From positions 1 to 13,994 of the forward strand of contig NW_006768981.1 of assembly GCF_000204055.1 (NCBI RefSeq): a stretch of DNA of 13,994 nt, written 5' to 3'. The notes below the pieces were generated by a model, which saw nothing but the letters and a program-made list of their open reading frames with translations, did not search any database and had not been told where the DNA came from. The stretch is from Melampsora larici-populina 98AG31. Its lineage: Eukaryota; Basidiomycota; Pucciniomycetes; Pucciniales; Melampsoraceae. A program made the position numbers and the translations under genes. This document shows positions 1 through 7,668 of the stretch, piece by piece. The first letter of the stretch is position 1. Each line of letters opens with the position of its first letter.

Positions 1-94
1 TGAGTCGGATGAGAATTCAAAAGATAGGATTGAGAGAATTCTTACAAGAAAAAAGAAGCACACTTCAATTGATCAACACAAATAAACACTAAAA
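1..94. other. Sequence 3' of the adenylyltransferase gene
   Basis: AT-rich stretch after the TGA stop at 97-95, presumably 3' UTR and terminator of the minus-strand gene. No further gene is visible before the window edge. Confidence 0.4.
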
Positions 95-1502
95 TCAACC
101 ATGATCACAAGGATTGATGACGTCCTTTAATTTTGGAAAAGTGACTCCTTCCAACAGTTCATCAATACCAAGCCTACGAGCTTCATCCAGTTCAGCTTGG
201 TTTTTGACCAAAACCATTCCAGCACCTACACCAAGGCTATTGATCGATAAGCCATTTGATAAAAGACACTCTCGTGATCTTGGGATCAGAATCATATATT
301 TACTTGTCATTAAAAAGTTATATGATAATTCTTTAGGTCGAGTATGAGGTGAGTTCTCTTCAGAAGCAAGGTGACGAAGATGATCGATCATAGAGTCCAA
401 CATCGTCATGAAGTATGTTCCCAGAGTAGCTTCTGTTTCCTCGTCGTCAGGTTTTGAACTTAAGCATGATGGGATTGCGCAAATAAAATGTGCATATCCT
501 AGCTCTTTTACGTTGTAGACGTCACCTAATGAAGCAATAAAATAGAAGATCAATATCAGATGAACGTGGAAGCTAAATGATTATCATTCTGATGAGTTGA
601 AAACACTCAAACTCGCCTAACTTCGCAGGGGCCGAGCGCGCGATGAGCTCTCCAAACTTATTTTCACCAGCCTGAGCAGGGATGAATTGAAAGCTGGTCA
701 AGTTTCAAAGGTCAGTACTTGCACCTCCGGATAATCCATTTATGTTGTAACGTACTGTTTGTGGGGTTGACTGAGCCATAGATCGAGTGGTATGTGATGG
801 GTTATGAGTTTTCATCTCGAGTCGCCACATCTTTTGAGGAATATACTGAGATGGTGTAACAACTTACGATGCTCCGCTGTTTGGACCGCAATTATAAAAA
901 GCCAGCCATTCGGAAGTAGGATCGGAAACTAGGGCTTGTTGAAGCAAGACGTAAATAGCTACTAAATCCTCAGGTGTTGGTGGAGTCTTCTGAGATTTGT
1001 ATTCTGAACATAGGATAGGCAGGTGATGTTCATCAGGATAAGTTAAGCAAGGATTTCATTTCGATATCACGATTTCGGCTAACCTTTGGTCACTAAGAGG
1101 AAATGACGAGGGACAACACAGAACTTATTTAGCAAAACCACGTAACCCTCTTCTCCTTCGCTATCCTCAGACTGAGAAATCAACAGTTCGGGAATGTAAG
1201 GAGGAGCAAATGGATCGACCGTATGTGAAGGTACTTCCGAAGACGATATCGAGACCGGCTTCTTTGCCAGCGAAGGTGCATACCTTAACTCACACTAATT
1301 GACAGAAAACATGTTATGTAAACGATTCTAGAAATCCCTCTTATTGAGGATCATTGAAAACGAAACCTTTGAGAATACCAACCGGGACGCCAGCCCGTGA
1401 ATCAAGATGAAACACCTCGGTAGGTATATAGACCAAGTTTTTTGACTCTGATGCACTCTCGTGTCTGCGCTGCAAATCGCTGATAAAATTGGGAAAGTGC
1501 AT
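95..1502 (-). CDS. APA2: ATP adenylyltransferase / Ap4A phosphorylase, six exons
   Basis: Spliced gene, 340 codons. Exons on the minus strand: 1502-1362, 1294-1084, 1003-868, 770-756, 693-605 and 525-95; they sum to 1,023 nt with every junction in phase. The family splits diadenosine tetraphosphate with phosphate to give ATP and ADP (GalT branch of the HIT superfamily, usually cytosolic). Visible family signatures are CELRYAPSLAKKP (from residue 48), LLNKFCVVPRHFLLVTKE (about 101-118), AFYNCGPNSGASQPHKHFQ (about 152-170, holding the catalytic His-x-His-x-Gln at H166, H168, Q170), YAHFICAIPS, and the C-terminal domain with LIPRSRE and INSLGVGAGMVLVK. Length fits yeast Apa1/Apa2 (a little over 320 residues). 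ATG 1502 is chosen because the protein aligns with the family from there, although the frame stays open further upstream. Introns are 67, 80, 97, 62 and 79 nt; donors 1 and 5 are the unusual GTTTTC. APA1 and APA2 cannot be told apart here. The family call is firm; the exon 1/2 and 5/6 joins are less sure. Confidence 0.9.
756..770 (-). other. 15-nt microexon of the adenylyltransferase gene
   Basis: The exon reads T-CAA-CCC-CAC-AAA-CA and supplies Gln-Pro-His-Lys, the last base of the preceding Ser codon and the first two bases of the next His codon. It is bounded upstream by an acceptor (ctcag) and downstream by a strong donor (GTACGT). Only its inclusion joins ...NSGAS to QPHKHFQFIP in frame, which restores the family's His-x-His-x-Gln motif. 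The second His codon, the nucleotide-accepting one in the GalT family, is split by the next intron (694-755). Confidence 0.85.
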
Positions 1503-1776
1503 CGTAGAGCGATGGAGAAAGAAGCAATTGGGTGTATGCGGTGACCGGTTGTCTCCCTGAAGGGGCGATCATCCGAAAGGTCAGTCAATCCCCTTCTAAT
1601 CACATACCTGTACAAGCCCTGTAACCGTCTGGACTCTGGAGTCTGGAACCGGTTTTAGGCCATGGTCTTTTGCTTTGAAAAAGCCATTTTGAAGGGCGCG
1701 TGCAATTTGGAGACCGCATTCTTGGTGATGGTGCGGGAACATCACCCTAGCAATCAACACATAGCCATCTACAGTT
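1503..1776 (-). promoter_or_regulatory. Remaining upstream region of the adenylyltransferase gene, with a possible intron
   Basis: This is all the native sequence left between the start codon and the copia insertion. On the minus strand a good candidate intron lies at 1607-1557: GTATGT donor, CTGAC branch-like motif, CCCTTCAG acceptor, 51 nt. It could be a 5' UTR intron. However, the frame upstream of ATG 1502 stays open through this intron and back past an ATG at 1742, so an N-terminal extension of about 64 residues is formally possible. That extension matches nothing I recognise. No clear TATA box is visible. Confidence 0.4.
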
Positions 1777-1781
1777 GGGAA
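1777..1781. repeat. Left target-site duplication of the copia element (GGGAA)
   Basis: GGGAA immediately precedes the 5' LTR and matches 6859-6863 after the 3' LTR. The first G is host DNA. The remaining GGAA equals the tip of the Ngaro-like element at 6860-6863, so copia duplicated that tip when it inserted. Confidence 0.93.
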
Positions 1782-1945
1782 TGTTATGGCTGAGGTGGCT
1801 TGGCACCGTAGCTAGCTAGGTTTCAGCCCAGTCTCACCCGTTTTCGGTTTAGCCCAGGTGGAAGATCTAGGAAGTTTAGATCAGGGCTGGTTTCACTTTC
1901 TCTCTTAGCGTCATTGTTTGTAACGCCTTGATGAAACTTGTTTCG

Positions 1946-1952
1946 TATATAA
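1946..1952 (+). promoter_or_regulatory. TATA box in the 5' LTR
   Basis: TATATAA followed by a pyrimidine-rich stretch (ttctctattcttctc), placed where the U3/R boundary is expected. The direction fits transcription of the plus-strand gag-pol frame. Confidence 0.65.
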
Positions 1953-1990
1953 TGTTCTCTATTCTTCTCTAAACTTGTGTTTCTTCTCTA

Positions 1991-2203
1991 TTGTCACAAA
2001 CGTGTTTGTTTCGGTAGATTTCTTACTAACACTAGTTTACTAGGTAGAACTTTATTTCTCTTTCATGCAATTGTCACAAACGTGTTTGTTTCGGTAGATT
2101 TCTTACTAACACTAGTTTACTAGGTAGAACTTTATTTCTCTTTCATGCAATTGTCACAAACGTGTTTGTTTCGGTAGATTTCTTACTAACACTAGTTTAC
2201 TAG
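1991..2203 (+). repeat. 80-bp tandem repeat array in the 5' LTR (about 2.7 copies)
   Basis: Units start at 1991, 2071 and 2151 with an exact 80-bp period; the third stops after 53 bp. The units are identical by eye. Each carries two imperfect dyads: ACAAAC-GT-GTTTGT (first copy 1996-2009) and CTAGT-TT-ACTAG (first copy 2032-2043). The array lies downstream of the TATA box, so it should be transcribed as leader. Confidence 0.95.
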
Positions 2204-2232
2204 TTTGCGTTTCATCTGTGTCCATCTCTACA

Positions 2233-2242
2233 GGTTATGAGC
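2233..2242 (+). promoter_or_regulatory. Primer binding site for half of initiator tRNA-Met
   Basis: GGTTATGAGC begins at the first base after the 5' LTR. It is complementary to the anticodon stem-loop of eukaryotic initiator tRNA (GCUCAUAACC), the half-tRNA priming known from Drosophila copia and yeast Ty5. The AUG inside it, complementary to the CAU anticodon, is also the first codon of the gag-pol frame at 2237. Confidence 0.85.
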
Positions 2243-4120
2243 TTTAAGGCACCCGAAGACTCAGATATATCCTTTGAATCAGCGCAATCAGATCCTACCG
2301 TGAACGACAATCAAAATTCTCTTGACAATCAACAACTCATCGCAAATCCTTACGCAACCACCATCGAACCACTTGACCCGGAATCCATGAATCCGGAAAT
2401 GGAAACTCAGGTTGCTGGAACTCAGGCATCGAACAATCCTGGAGTGAACAATTCCCAGAATTTGCAACAAATCCTTAATCAACAATCGATTACGAATGCT
2501 CCTCAGACTTTACATCAGACTATCACCAATGTGTTCACCATCACCGGGAGTGAGAACACTGATTCGTGGATCGTCAGGACGAAGAACTGTCAAGTAAAAT
2601 TGGCTAGTCTTGCTTCTTTGGCCTCCGACGGTTCGAATTTTGATGTATGGGACTCTGATATCCAGGAGTACCTTGAAACCATGACTGGTTGTATCGACTA
2701 TCTCCACCCAGCTGCTATACCCACTGTTGCTGGATGGCGTGAGGACATCGCTCGAGGTATCAATGGTTTATTCCATTGGACCGTGGACAAACATATTGGT
2801 ATGCGTCTTAAGGATCATTCGCCTGTGCCATCTGCACGTTACGCCTGGCTTAAAAGTCAATTTTCAGGTCAAACATTTGCCGGACGAATGTCATTATTGG
2901 ATCAATTCACCACAATTAAATATGATCCTTCGACTACAACTTTGGATGCTCATGTCCACTCGGCTTCGACCTTACGTAGAAAGTTGGAAAGGTCTGGGAT
3001 GGCCATTCCGGACAACATCTTTGCTGGTATTCTTCTTAACAGTGTCCCCAACGATTTTCCTAACATATCGAACACTTTTGAAGCAATGATTATCAACAAT
3101 CCGGCATCCACCGTTAATTCTTCGGCTATGATTCGAGCTATTGGTGCTGCCGACGTTGCTCACAGAAGAGGAAATGTCAGTGTGGCTGATGGTTTAAGTG
3201 CTATGGTCTCAAAATCTCCTAAAGTTAAGGTTATTCGTTGTTATTATTGTAAGAAGACCAGACACACTAAACCGGAATGTCCGACCCTAAAGGCTAAGGA
3301 CAAGAAGCGATCAACTCCAACAGCTTCTATTTCCGATGCACGAACTGTGGAACCTCAGTTCGCGGACATCGACTTCTCAGGGTGCGTGGATATTCGCCAT
3401 ATCGTAGTCTCACAACTAGATACTGATATCACCCCCTCCACCATTATTTTCGACACCGGCGCCACTCACCATGTTTTCAATAATCGCTCTCATTTCATGT
3501 CTTTGCGTTCTATTACACCTTTACCAGTTAGAATGGCCGATAATTCTTCTTCTTCTTTTATTACTGGTATTGGTCGCGTTAGAATATGCAATGCAACAAA
3601 CTCGAATGAGTTTTTGGATGTTGAAAACGTTTATTATTGTGAGAATCTTCGCCATAGTCTTCTGTCAGGGATTCAACTTGAAGAGGATGGTATTTACTTT
3701 CGAAACTCAAAGAATGGTATTGAACTCTGGAGGAACAACTCAAGAGTTTTGACAGCGCAGAAAGCAGGAAGGAAGTGGATTTTGAATGCTGTTACACATC
3801 CTGTTGAGGCTGCGGCTGTGTTAGGTGACTTCATGCTGTGGCATAGAAGACTGGGTCATGTTAATGACAGAACACTTTTGAAACTTATTCGTGATGGCTC
3901 ATGTGTAGGGTTACCAGAAAAATTGACTAAAACTGTCCCCTGTGAAGACTGTGCTATCTCAAAATCAACTAAGACTTCAACCATTGGACCTTCCTTAATT
4001 TCTTATGATGGACCACTACAACTAGTAGTTGCTGATCTTTGTGGTCCTTTCCCGGTTAAAACCATTTCTGGATCTGAGTATTCTTTAGAAATTCGCGACG
4101 TGTTTTCAACCTGTATGTGA
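2237..4120 (+). CDS. Copia Gag-protease-integrase (N-terminal part), ends at an internal stop
   Basis: 627 residues. The N-terminal Gag-like part is rich in Asn, Gln, Ser and Thr. A CCHC zinc knuckle (C-x2-C-x4-H-x4-C) lies at 335-348, the protease active site DTGA at 406-409, and the GAG-pre-integrase zinc finger has H536, H541 and the CEDC pair at 569-572. The integrase core begins with VVADLCGPF. Translation ends at TGA 4118-4120 in a place where copia integrases normally have Trp, and the same frame continues at once, so this is a nonsense mutation rather than a normal gene end. ATG 2237 lies inside the primer binding site. The product would be Gag and protease plus an incomplete integrase; it could still make particles, but that is inference. 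Confidence 0.9.
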   Translation: MSFKAPEDSDISFESAQSDPTVNDNQNSLDNQQLIANPYATTIEPLDPESMNPEMETQVAGTQASNNPGVNNSQNLQQILNQQSITNAPQTLHQTITNVFTITGSENTDSWIVRTKNCQVKLASLASLASDGSNFDVWDSDIQEYLETMTGCIDYLHPAAIPTVAGWREDIARGINGLFHWTVDKHIGMRLKDHSPVPSARYAWLKSQFSGQTFAGRMSLLDQFTTIKYDPSTTTLDAHVHSASTLRRKLERSGMAIPDNIFAGILLNSVPNDFPNISNTFEAMIINNPASTVNSSAMIRAIGAADVAHRRGNVSVADGLSAMVSKSPKVKVIRCYYCKKTRHTKPECPTLKAKDKKRSTPTASISDARTVEPQFADIDFSGCVDIRHIVVSQLDTDITPSTIIFDTGATHHVFNNRSHFMSLRSITPLPVRMADNSSSSFITGIGRVRICNATNSNEFLDVENVYYCENLRHSLLSGIQLEEDGIYFRNSKNGIELWRNNSRVLTAQKAGRKWILNAVTHPVEAAAVLGDFMLWHRRLGHVNDRTLLKLIRDGSCVGLPEKLTKTVPCEDCAISKSTKTSTIGPSLISYDGPLQLVVADLCGPFPVKTISGSEYSLEIRDVFSTCM

Positions 4121-6457
4121 ACTTATCTTTTGAAGACAAAGAACGAGGCAGCAAATCAAATCAAAATTTTCATTGCTGAAGCCGAACGAAGAACTGGTCA
4201 TAAATTCATTCACTGGCGTACCGATGGTGGGGGGGAATTTGTGAACAACTCGTTGAAAGCTTACTTCTCTGAACGTGGTATTAAAGTTCAAAATTCCTTA
4301 CCTTATTTCCATGAACAAAATGGATCGATCAAACGTGCTAATTGTACTGTGCAAGCAGGTATGCGTGTTCTTTTACGTGATTCTGGTTTGCCCAGGAAAT
4401 TTTGGGGCTTTGCCATCATCACGGCAACTGATCTTCATAACAAAACGCCAAATTCAAATACCGGATCCAAGACCCCGACGGAATTGATGTTTGGTTTTGC
4501 ACCTCAGGTAGATCATTTGAGGATTTTTGGAAGTTGGGCGTTTGTTCATGTGCCGGTTGAGAAAAGAAAGAAGTTGGATGACAGGGCGATCAAGTGCCGT
4601 TTTGTGGGGTATTTGGAGAACAGTAAGGGGTGGCGTTTCTGGAATCCAACCACTGATGAATTTATTGATTCAGCGCATGCTCGTTGGTTGGATGAAAAGC
4701 TAACAAGCAAAGTTATTCCTGAACAGAACGTCAATACACCTCTCGACGAAACTTCTCTGAACTCAATCTTAGCCTCAGATGACTCGATCACATCTCATGA
4801 AGAACTTCGACATCTTTTTGAATCACTTTCTGTCACTTATTCACTTGATGATCCCTCTTTTACGGAAACTGTTCGAGAACAAGATCTGAACATTGATTTA
4901 CTCCATATGAAGGCTGCTGGAATTGCTCAAAAATTACCTCATAGTTATCAGGAGGCTGTGAATGGTGAAAATGCTGTGGAATGGAAGGAAGCGTGTGTGA
5001 AAGAAATTGATATGTTGGTGAAATTAGGTGTTTGGGAAGAAGTTGAATTGCCACCGGGTCAAAAGACAGTGTCAAGTAAGTGGGTGTTTGCAAACAAAGT
5101 CAACTCAGATGGTGAGATCATCAAACGAAAGGCAAGATTCGTCGTCAGAGGTTTTACTCAACGAGAAGGTCTCGATTTTTCTGAAACATTTTCTCCGACT
5201 GCAAAGTTTACATCTCTGATGATTATTTTTTCAATCACTGTTTACCGCGGATGGCATATTCGGGGTTTTGACGTTGTCGCCGCATATCCTCACTCTCCAA
5301 TCGATGAAATTATCTATGTTAAACCAGCTGAAGGAATTTCAACTCGCGCAGCGAATTGGGTTTTGTTACTCAAAAAGGCTTTGTATGGAACAAAACAAGC
5401 TGCTAGATGCTGGTGGAAGCATTTTTCATCAGTACTGTCTGGAATGGGATGCAAATATTGCATTAATGACCAGAGTCTTTACGTCTTACACTACAAGAAC
5501 GACATTGCACTTCTTTGGATACACGTCGACGACGGGGTGATCTGTGGATCTTCTTTGAACATTGTTAACTTCATCCATGAATCTTTGCTGAAAACTTTTC
5601 AAATCACTTGGAACGATAATTTGGAGCAGATTGTAGGAATTAAAATCACCTACAGGCCCGACGGTATCTTTCTCTCTCAACCAACTCTCACGTCGAGCCT
5701 CCTGGAATCCACCGGTTTTATCACTTCCAGAACAGCGACTCCTATGGTCGCAAACTTACAACTTGAATCATCCAAGAAAGATGCAATTGGGATCAATTCT
5801 TCATCGTATTTATCTATTCTTGGTTCCTTGTCATATCTTGCGATTGGGACAAGACCAGATATTTCATTTTTGGTTAATTATTTGGCCCGTTTCTCTTCAA
5901 GACCAAATGAAAAGCACTGGTTGGCTCTTAAGCATTTACTGAGATATGTTAGTGGTACAAAGGACGATGGAATTTATTTTAGGAAGATGGATCAAGAGGT
6001 GGATTTGGTTACTTATTGTGATGCTAATTGGGGTGGGGAATTTTCTAGATCTACTCATGGTTTTGCGGTATTTTTGTTTGGTAATCTCATTTCTTGGGCA
6101 TCAAGGAGGCAAAGTTGTGTAGCAACCTCGACGTGCCATGCTGAATATATGGCTTTAGGAGTAGCGTCTCGGGAATCAATTTGGATTCAAAATTTATTGG
6201 AAGACATATTTAAAAAGGTTTTCATTACTACAATCAAATGTGATAATACTGCTGCTATTAAAGTTGCGCAGGACTTACATCTTACGAAGAGATCACATCA
6301 TGTTGCTCGAGAATTTCACTATGTAAATGAGCAAGTCTTCGACGGGAATTTGAAAATCACTTGGATAGATGGCCCTAATCAAAAAGCAGATATACTCACG
6401 AAATCTTTAGGCAACATTATCTTTCAAATTCATAAACATAACATCTGCATGTCATAG
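4121..6457 (+). pseudogene. Copia integrase (rest)-reverse transcriptase-RNase H, cut off from its start
   Basis: Same frame as the upstream half, with no ATG near its beginning. The integrase part has RTDGGGEF with the second catalytic Asp. Exactly 35 residues later, in NGSIKRAN, the position of the catalytic Glu is Lys (codon 4331-4333). Two residues after that RAN motif begins, a Cys (4343-4345) stands where Arg is usual. The RT part has the conserved KWVFANK and RFVVRGFTQ regions, FDVVAAY with the first catalytic Asp, the LYGTKQAARCWW region and the HVDDG motif. RNase H shows TYCDANW, STCHAEYMALG and IKCDNTAA, then the terminal ADILTKSLG block. The frame ends at TAG 6455-6457, just before the polypurine tract. 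Unless the stop is read through, these domains are not made, and the integrase would lack a catalytic residue. Confidence 0.92.
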
Positions 6458-6477
6458 AAGTATAAACCTCTAAAGGT

Positions 6478-6487
6478 TGAGGGGGGG
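6478..6487 (+). promoter_or_regulatory. Polypurine tract
   Basis: GAGGGGGGG immediately before the first base of the 3' LTR, the expected place and composition for plus-strand priming. The run of seven G is unusually uniform. Confidence 0.85.
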
Positions 6488-6858
6488 TGTTATGGCTGAG
6501 GTGGCTTGGCACCGTAGCTAGCTAGGTTTCAGCCCAGTCTCACCCGTTTTTGGTTTAGCCCAGGTGGAAGATCTAGGAAGTTTAGATCAGGGCTGGTTTC
6601 ACTTTCTCTCTTAGCGTCATTGTTTGTAACGCCTTGATGAAACTTGTTTTGTATATAATGTTCTCTATTCTTCTCTAAACTTGTGTTTCTTCTCTATTGT
6701 CACAAACGTGTTTGTTTCGGTAGATTTCTTACTAACACTAGTTTACTAGGTAGAACTTTATTTCTCTTTCATGCAATTGTCACAAACGTGTTTGTTTCGG
6801 TAGATTTCTTACTAACACTAGTTTACTAGTTTGCGTTTCATCTGCGTCCATCTCTACA
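6488..6858 (+). repeat. 3' LTR of the copia element (371 bp)
   Basis: TG...CA terminal repeat directly after the G-run polypurine tract. It has two copies of the 80-bp unit (one full, one partial) against three in the 5' LTR; that single unit accounts for the whole 80-bp length difference. TATATAA lies at 6652-6658. Confidence 0.97.
6697..6829 (+). repeat. 80-bp tandem repeat array in the 3' LTR (about 1.7 copies)
   Basis: Units start at 6697 and 6777, the second truncated at the same point as the last unit of the 5' array. One full unit fewer than the 5' LTR. Confidence 0.95.
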
Positions 6859-6863
6859 GGGAA
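6859..6863. repeat. Right target-site duplication of the copia element (GGGAA)
   Basis: Matches 1777-1781 exactly. It overlaps the outer end of repeat B2 of the Ngaro-like element, which starts at 6860. Confidence 0.93.
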
Positions 6864-7008
6864 TGGGTCTCATGGCGTTTGGATACTTGTTGTATCTGGA
6901 TCACGCTAAACAGCCGCAGAGGGCAGGCTTAATTTTTCATGTGAAACAAGCCTGATCTGAACTAAGCACACAACTGAACTAAGAAGAGTAATTAAATAGA
7001 TGAGTTCT
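6860..7008 (-). repeat. Split direct repeat B2 (149 bp), 3' end of the Ngaro-like element
   Basis: Second copy of B1 and the outer end of the element. Its terminal GGAA became part of the copia target duplication. Confidence 0.95.
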
Positions 7009-7214
7009 GTGGGTGGTTAGTGCGTCTGACGCTCCTACCCTTTTTACAACGTGAGATTGAAGATAGAGAAATTAAAAAGAATATGGCTTTAAGGTCCTTT
7101 GTACAACTGATTTTTTATTGATTGAATGAATACTAAGTAGATGTAATAATTTTTAAATTTCTAAAAGATTTTTTCACGTAAATTAAAGTCAAATAGTTGG
7201 GCGGGCGGGAGGTA
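7009..7214. other. Unique spacer between A2 and B2 of the Ngaro-like element
   Basis: 206 bp with no ORF of note, present once. It contains a small GC hairpin near 7020-7050 followed by a T-run, and a G-rich block (GGGCGGGCGGGAGG, 7199-7212) directly against the end of A2. In the simplest PAT/Ngaro layout A2 and B2 are closer together. Confidence 0.6.
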
Positions 7215-7519
7215 AATAATTTATCTACTGAATTTATTTTTGTATGTGAAAAAGTATCAGGATAGTGAAGATGATGGAGAATAGAGAATACAATTCTGAG
7301 GATGAAATTCTCTTGAGTCGAAGTGGGAATTAGGGAATTGATTCATCCTATTCATCCAAGACTTCTGTGACGACATTGACAACATCTTTTATGAGAGTAA
7401 TGAAGATTATTGCAAATCGTCTCAGAAGATTGGAGGTGGTGTGAGTGACCCGACTACTACACTATCCGAACTTTTTCCCCGACCCATTCCCATTCTTCAA
7501 TACTGCGTACCGACTACTA
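7215..7519 (-). repeat. Split direct repeat A2 (305 bp)
   Basis: Second copy of A1. It directly abuts B1 at 7519/7520. The B1-A2 junction should reproduce the joint of the circular form (end of B2 to start of A1). Confidence 0.95.
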
Positions 7520-7668
7520 GGAATGGGTCTCATGGCATTTGGATACTTGTTGTATCTGGATCACGCTAAACAGCCGCAGAGGGCAGGCTTAATTTTTCAT
7601 GTGAAACAAGCCTGATCTGAACTAAGCACACAACTGAACTAAGAAGAGTAATTAAATAGATGAGTTCT
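7520..7668 (-). repeat. Split direct repeat B1 (149 bp)
   Basis: Matches 6860-7008 except for one position (A at 7537, G at 6877), again at a CpG. It starts GGAATGGGTC next to A2. Confidence 0.95.

Larger units (their letters stand above)
1782..2232 (+). repeat. 5' LTR of the copia element (451 bp)
   Basis: TG...CA terminal repeat. It matches the LTR at 6488-6858 except for C/T differences at 1845, 1944 and 2219 and one extra 80-bp unit. It contains TATATAA at 1946-1952 followed by a CT-rich tract where transcription probably starts, then the 80-bp tandem array. Confidence 0.97.
1782..6858 (+). mobile_element. Ty1/copia LTR retrotransposon, full length, defective
   Basis: 5,077-bp element bounded by LTRs that start TGTTATGG and end CTCTACA. 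The 5-bp target duplication is GGGAA at 1777-1781 and 6859-6863. Internal order is Gag zinc knuckle, protease, integrase, reverse transcriptase, RNase H; integrase before RT defines the copia superfamily (Pseudoviridae type). The single long frame (2237-6457) is interrupted by one stop in the integrase core. LTR divergence is low: three substitutions over 371 aligned bases plus one 80-bp repeat unit. It sits on the edge of the Ngaro-like element and is the younger insertion. Confidence 0.97.

Noticed and set aside
1328..1615. 95-codon minus-strand ORF
   Set aside because: It crosses the candidate intron and exon 1 of the adenylyltransferase gene in the wrong frame; a shadow frame without family resemblance.
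4130..4132. Independent gene start for the RT half of copia
   Set aside because: The codon is TTG and the frame is continuous with the upstream half across one stop; better read as a broken gag-pol.
7005..7050. tRNA-like stretch (ggtggttagtgcgtctgac) followed by a T-run, suggesting a tRNA or Pol III gene
   Set aside because: Resembles a D-arm only; no T-arm or acceptor stem can be drawn, so not called as a tRNA or SINE.
6860..7668. The direct repeats around 6.9-7.7 kb as a solo LTR pair or segmental duplication
   Set aside because: The 305-bp block inside recurs at 12890-13194 and the whole fits the A1...B1A2B2 layout of a YR retrotransposon.
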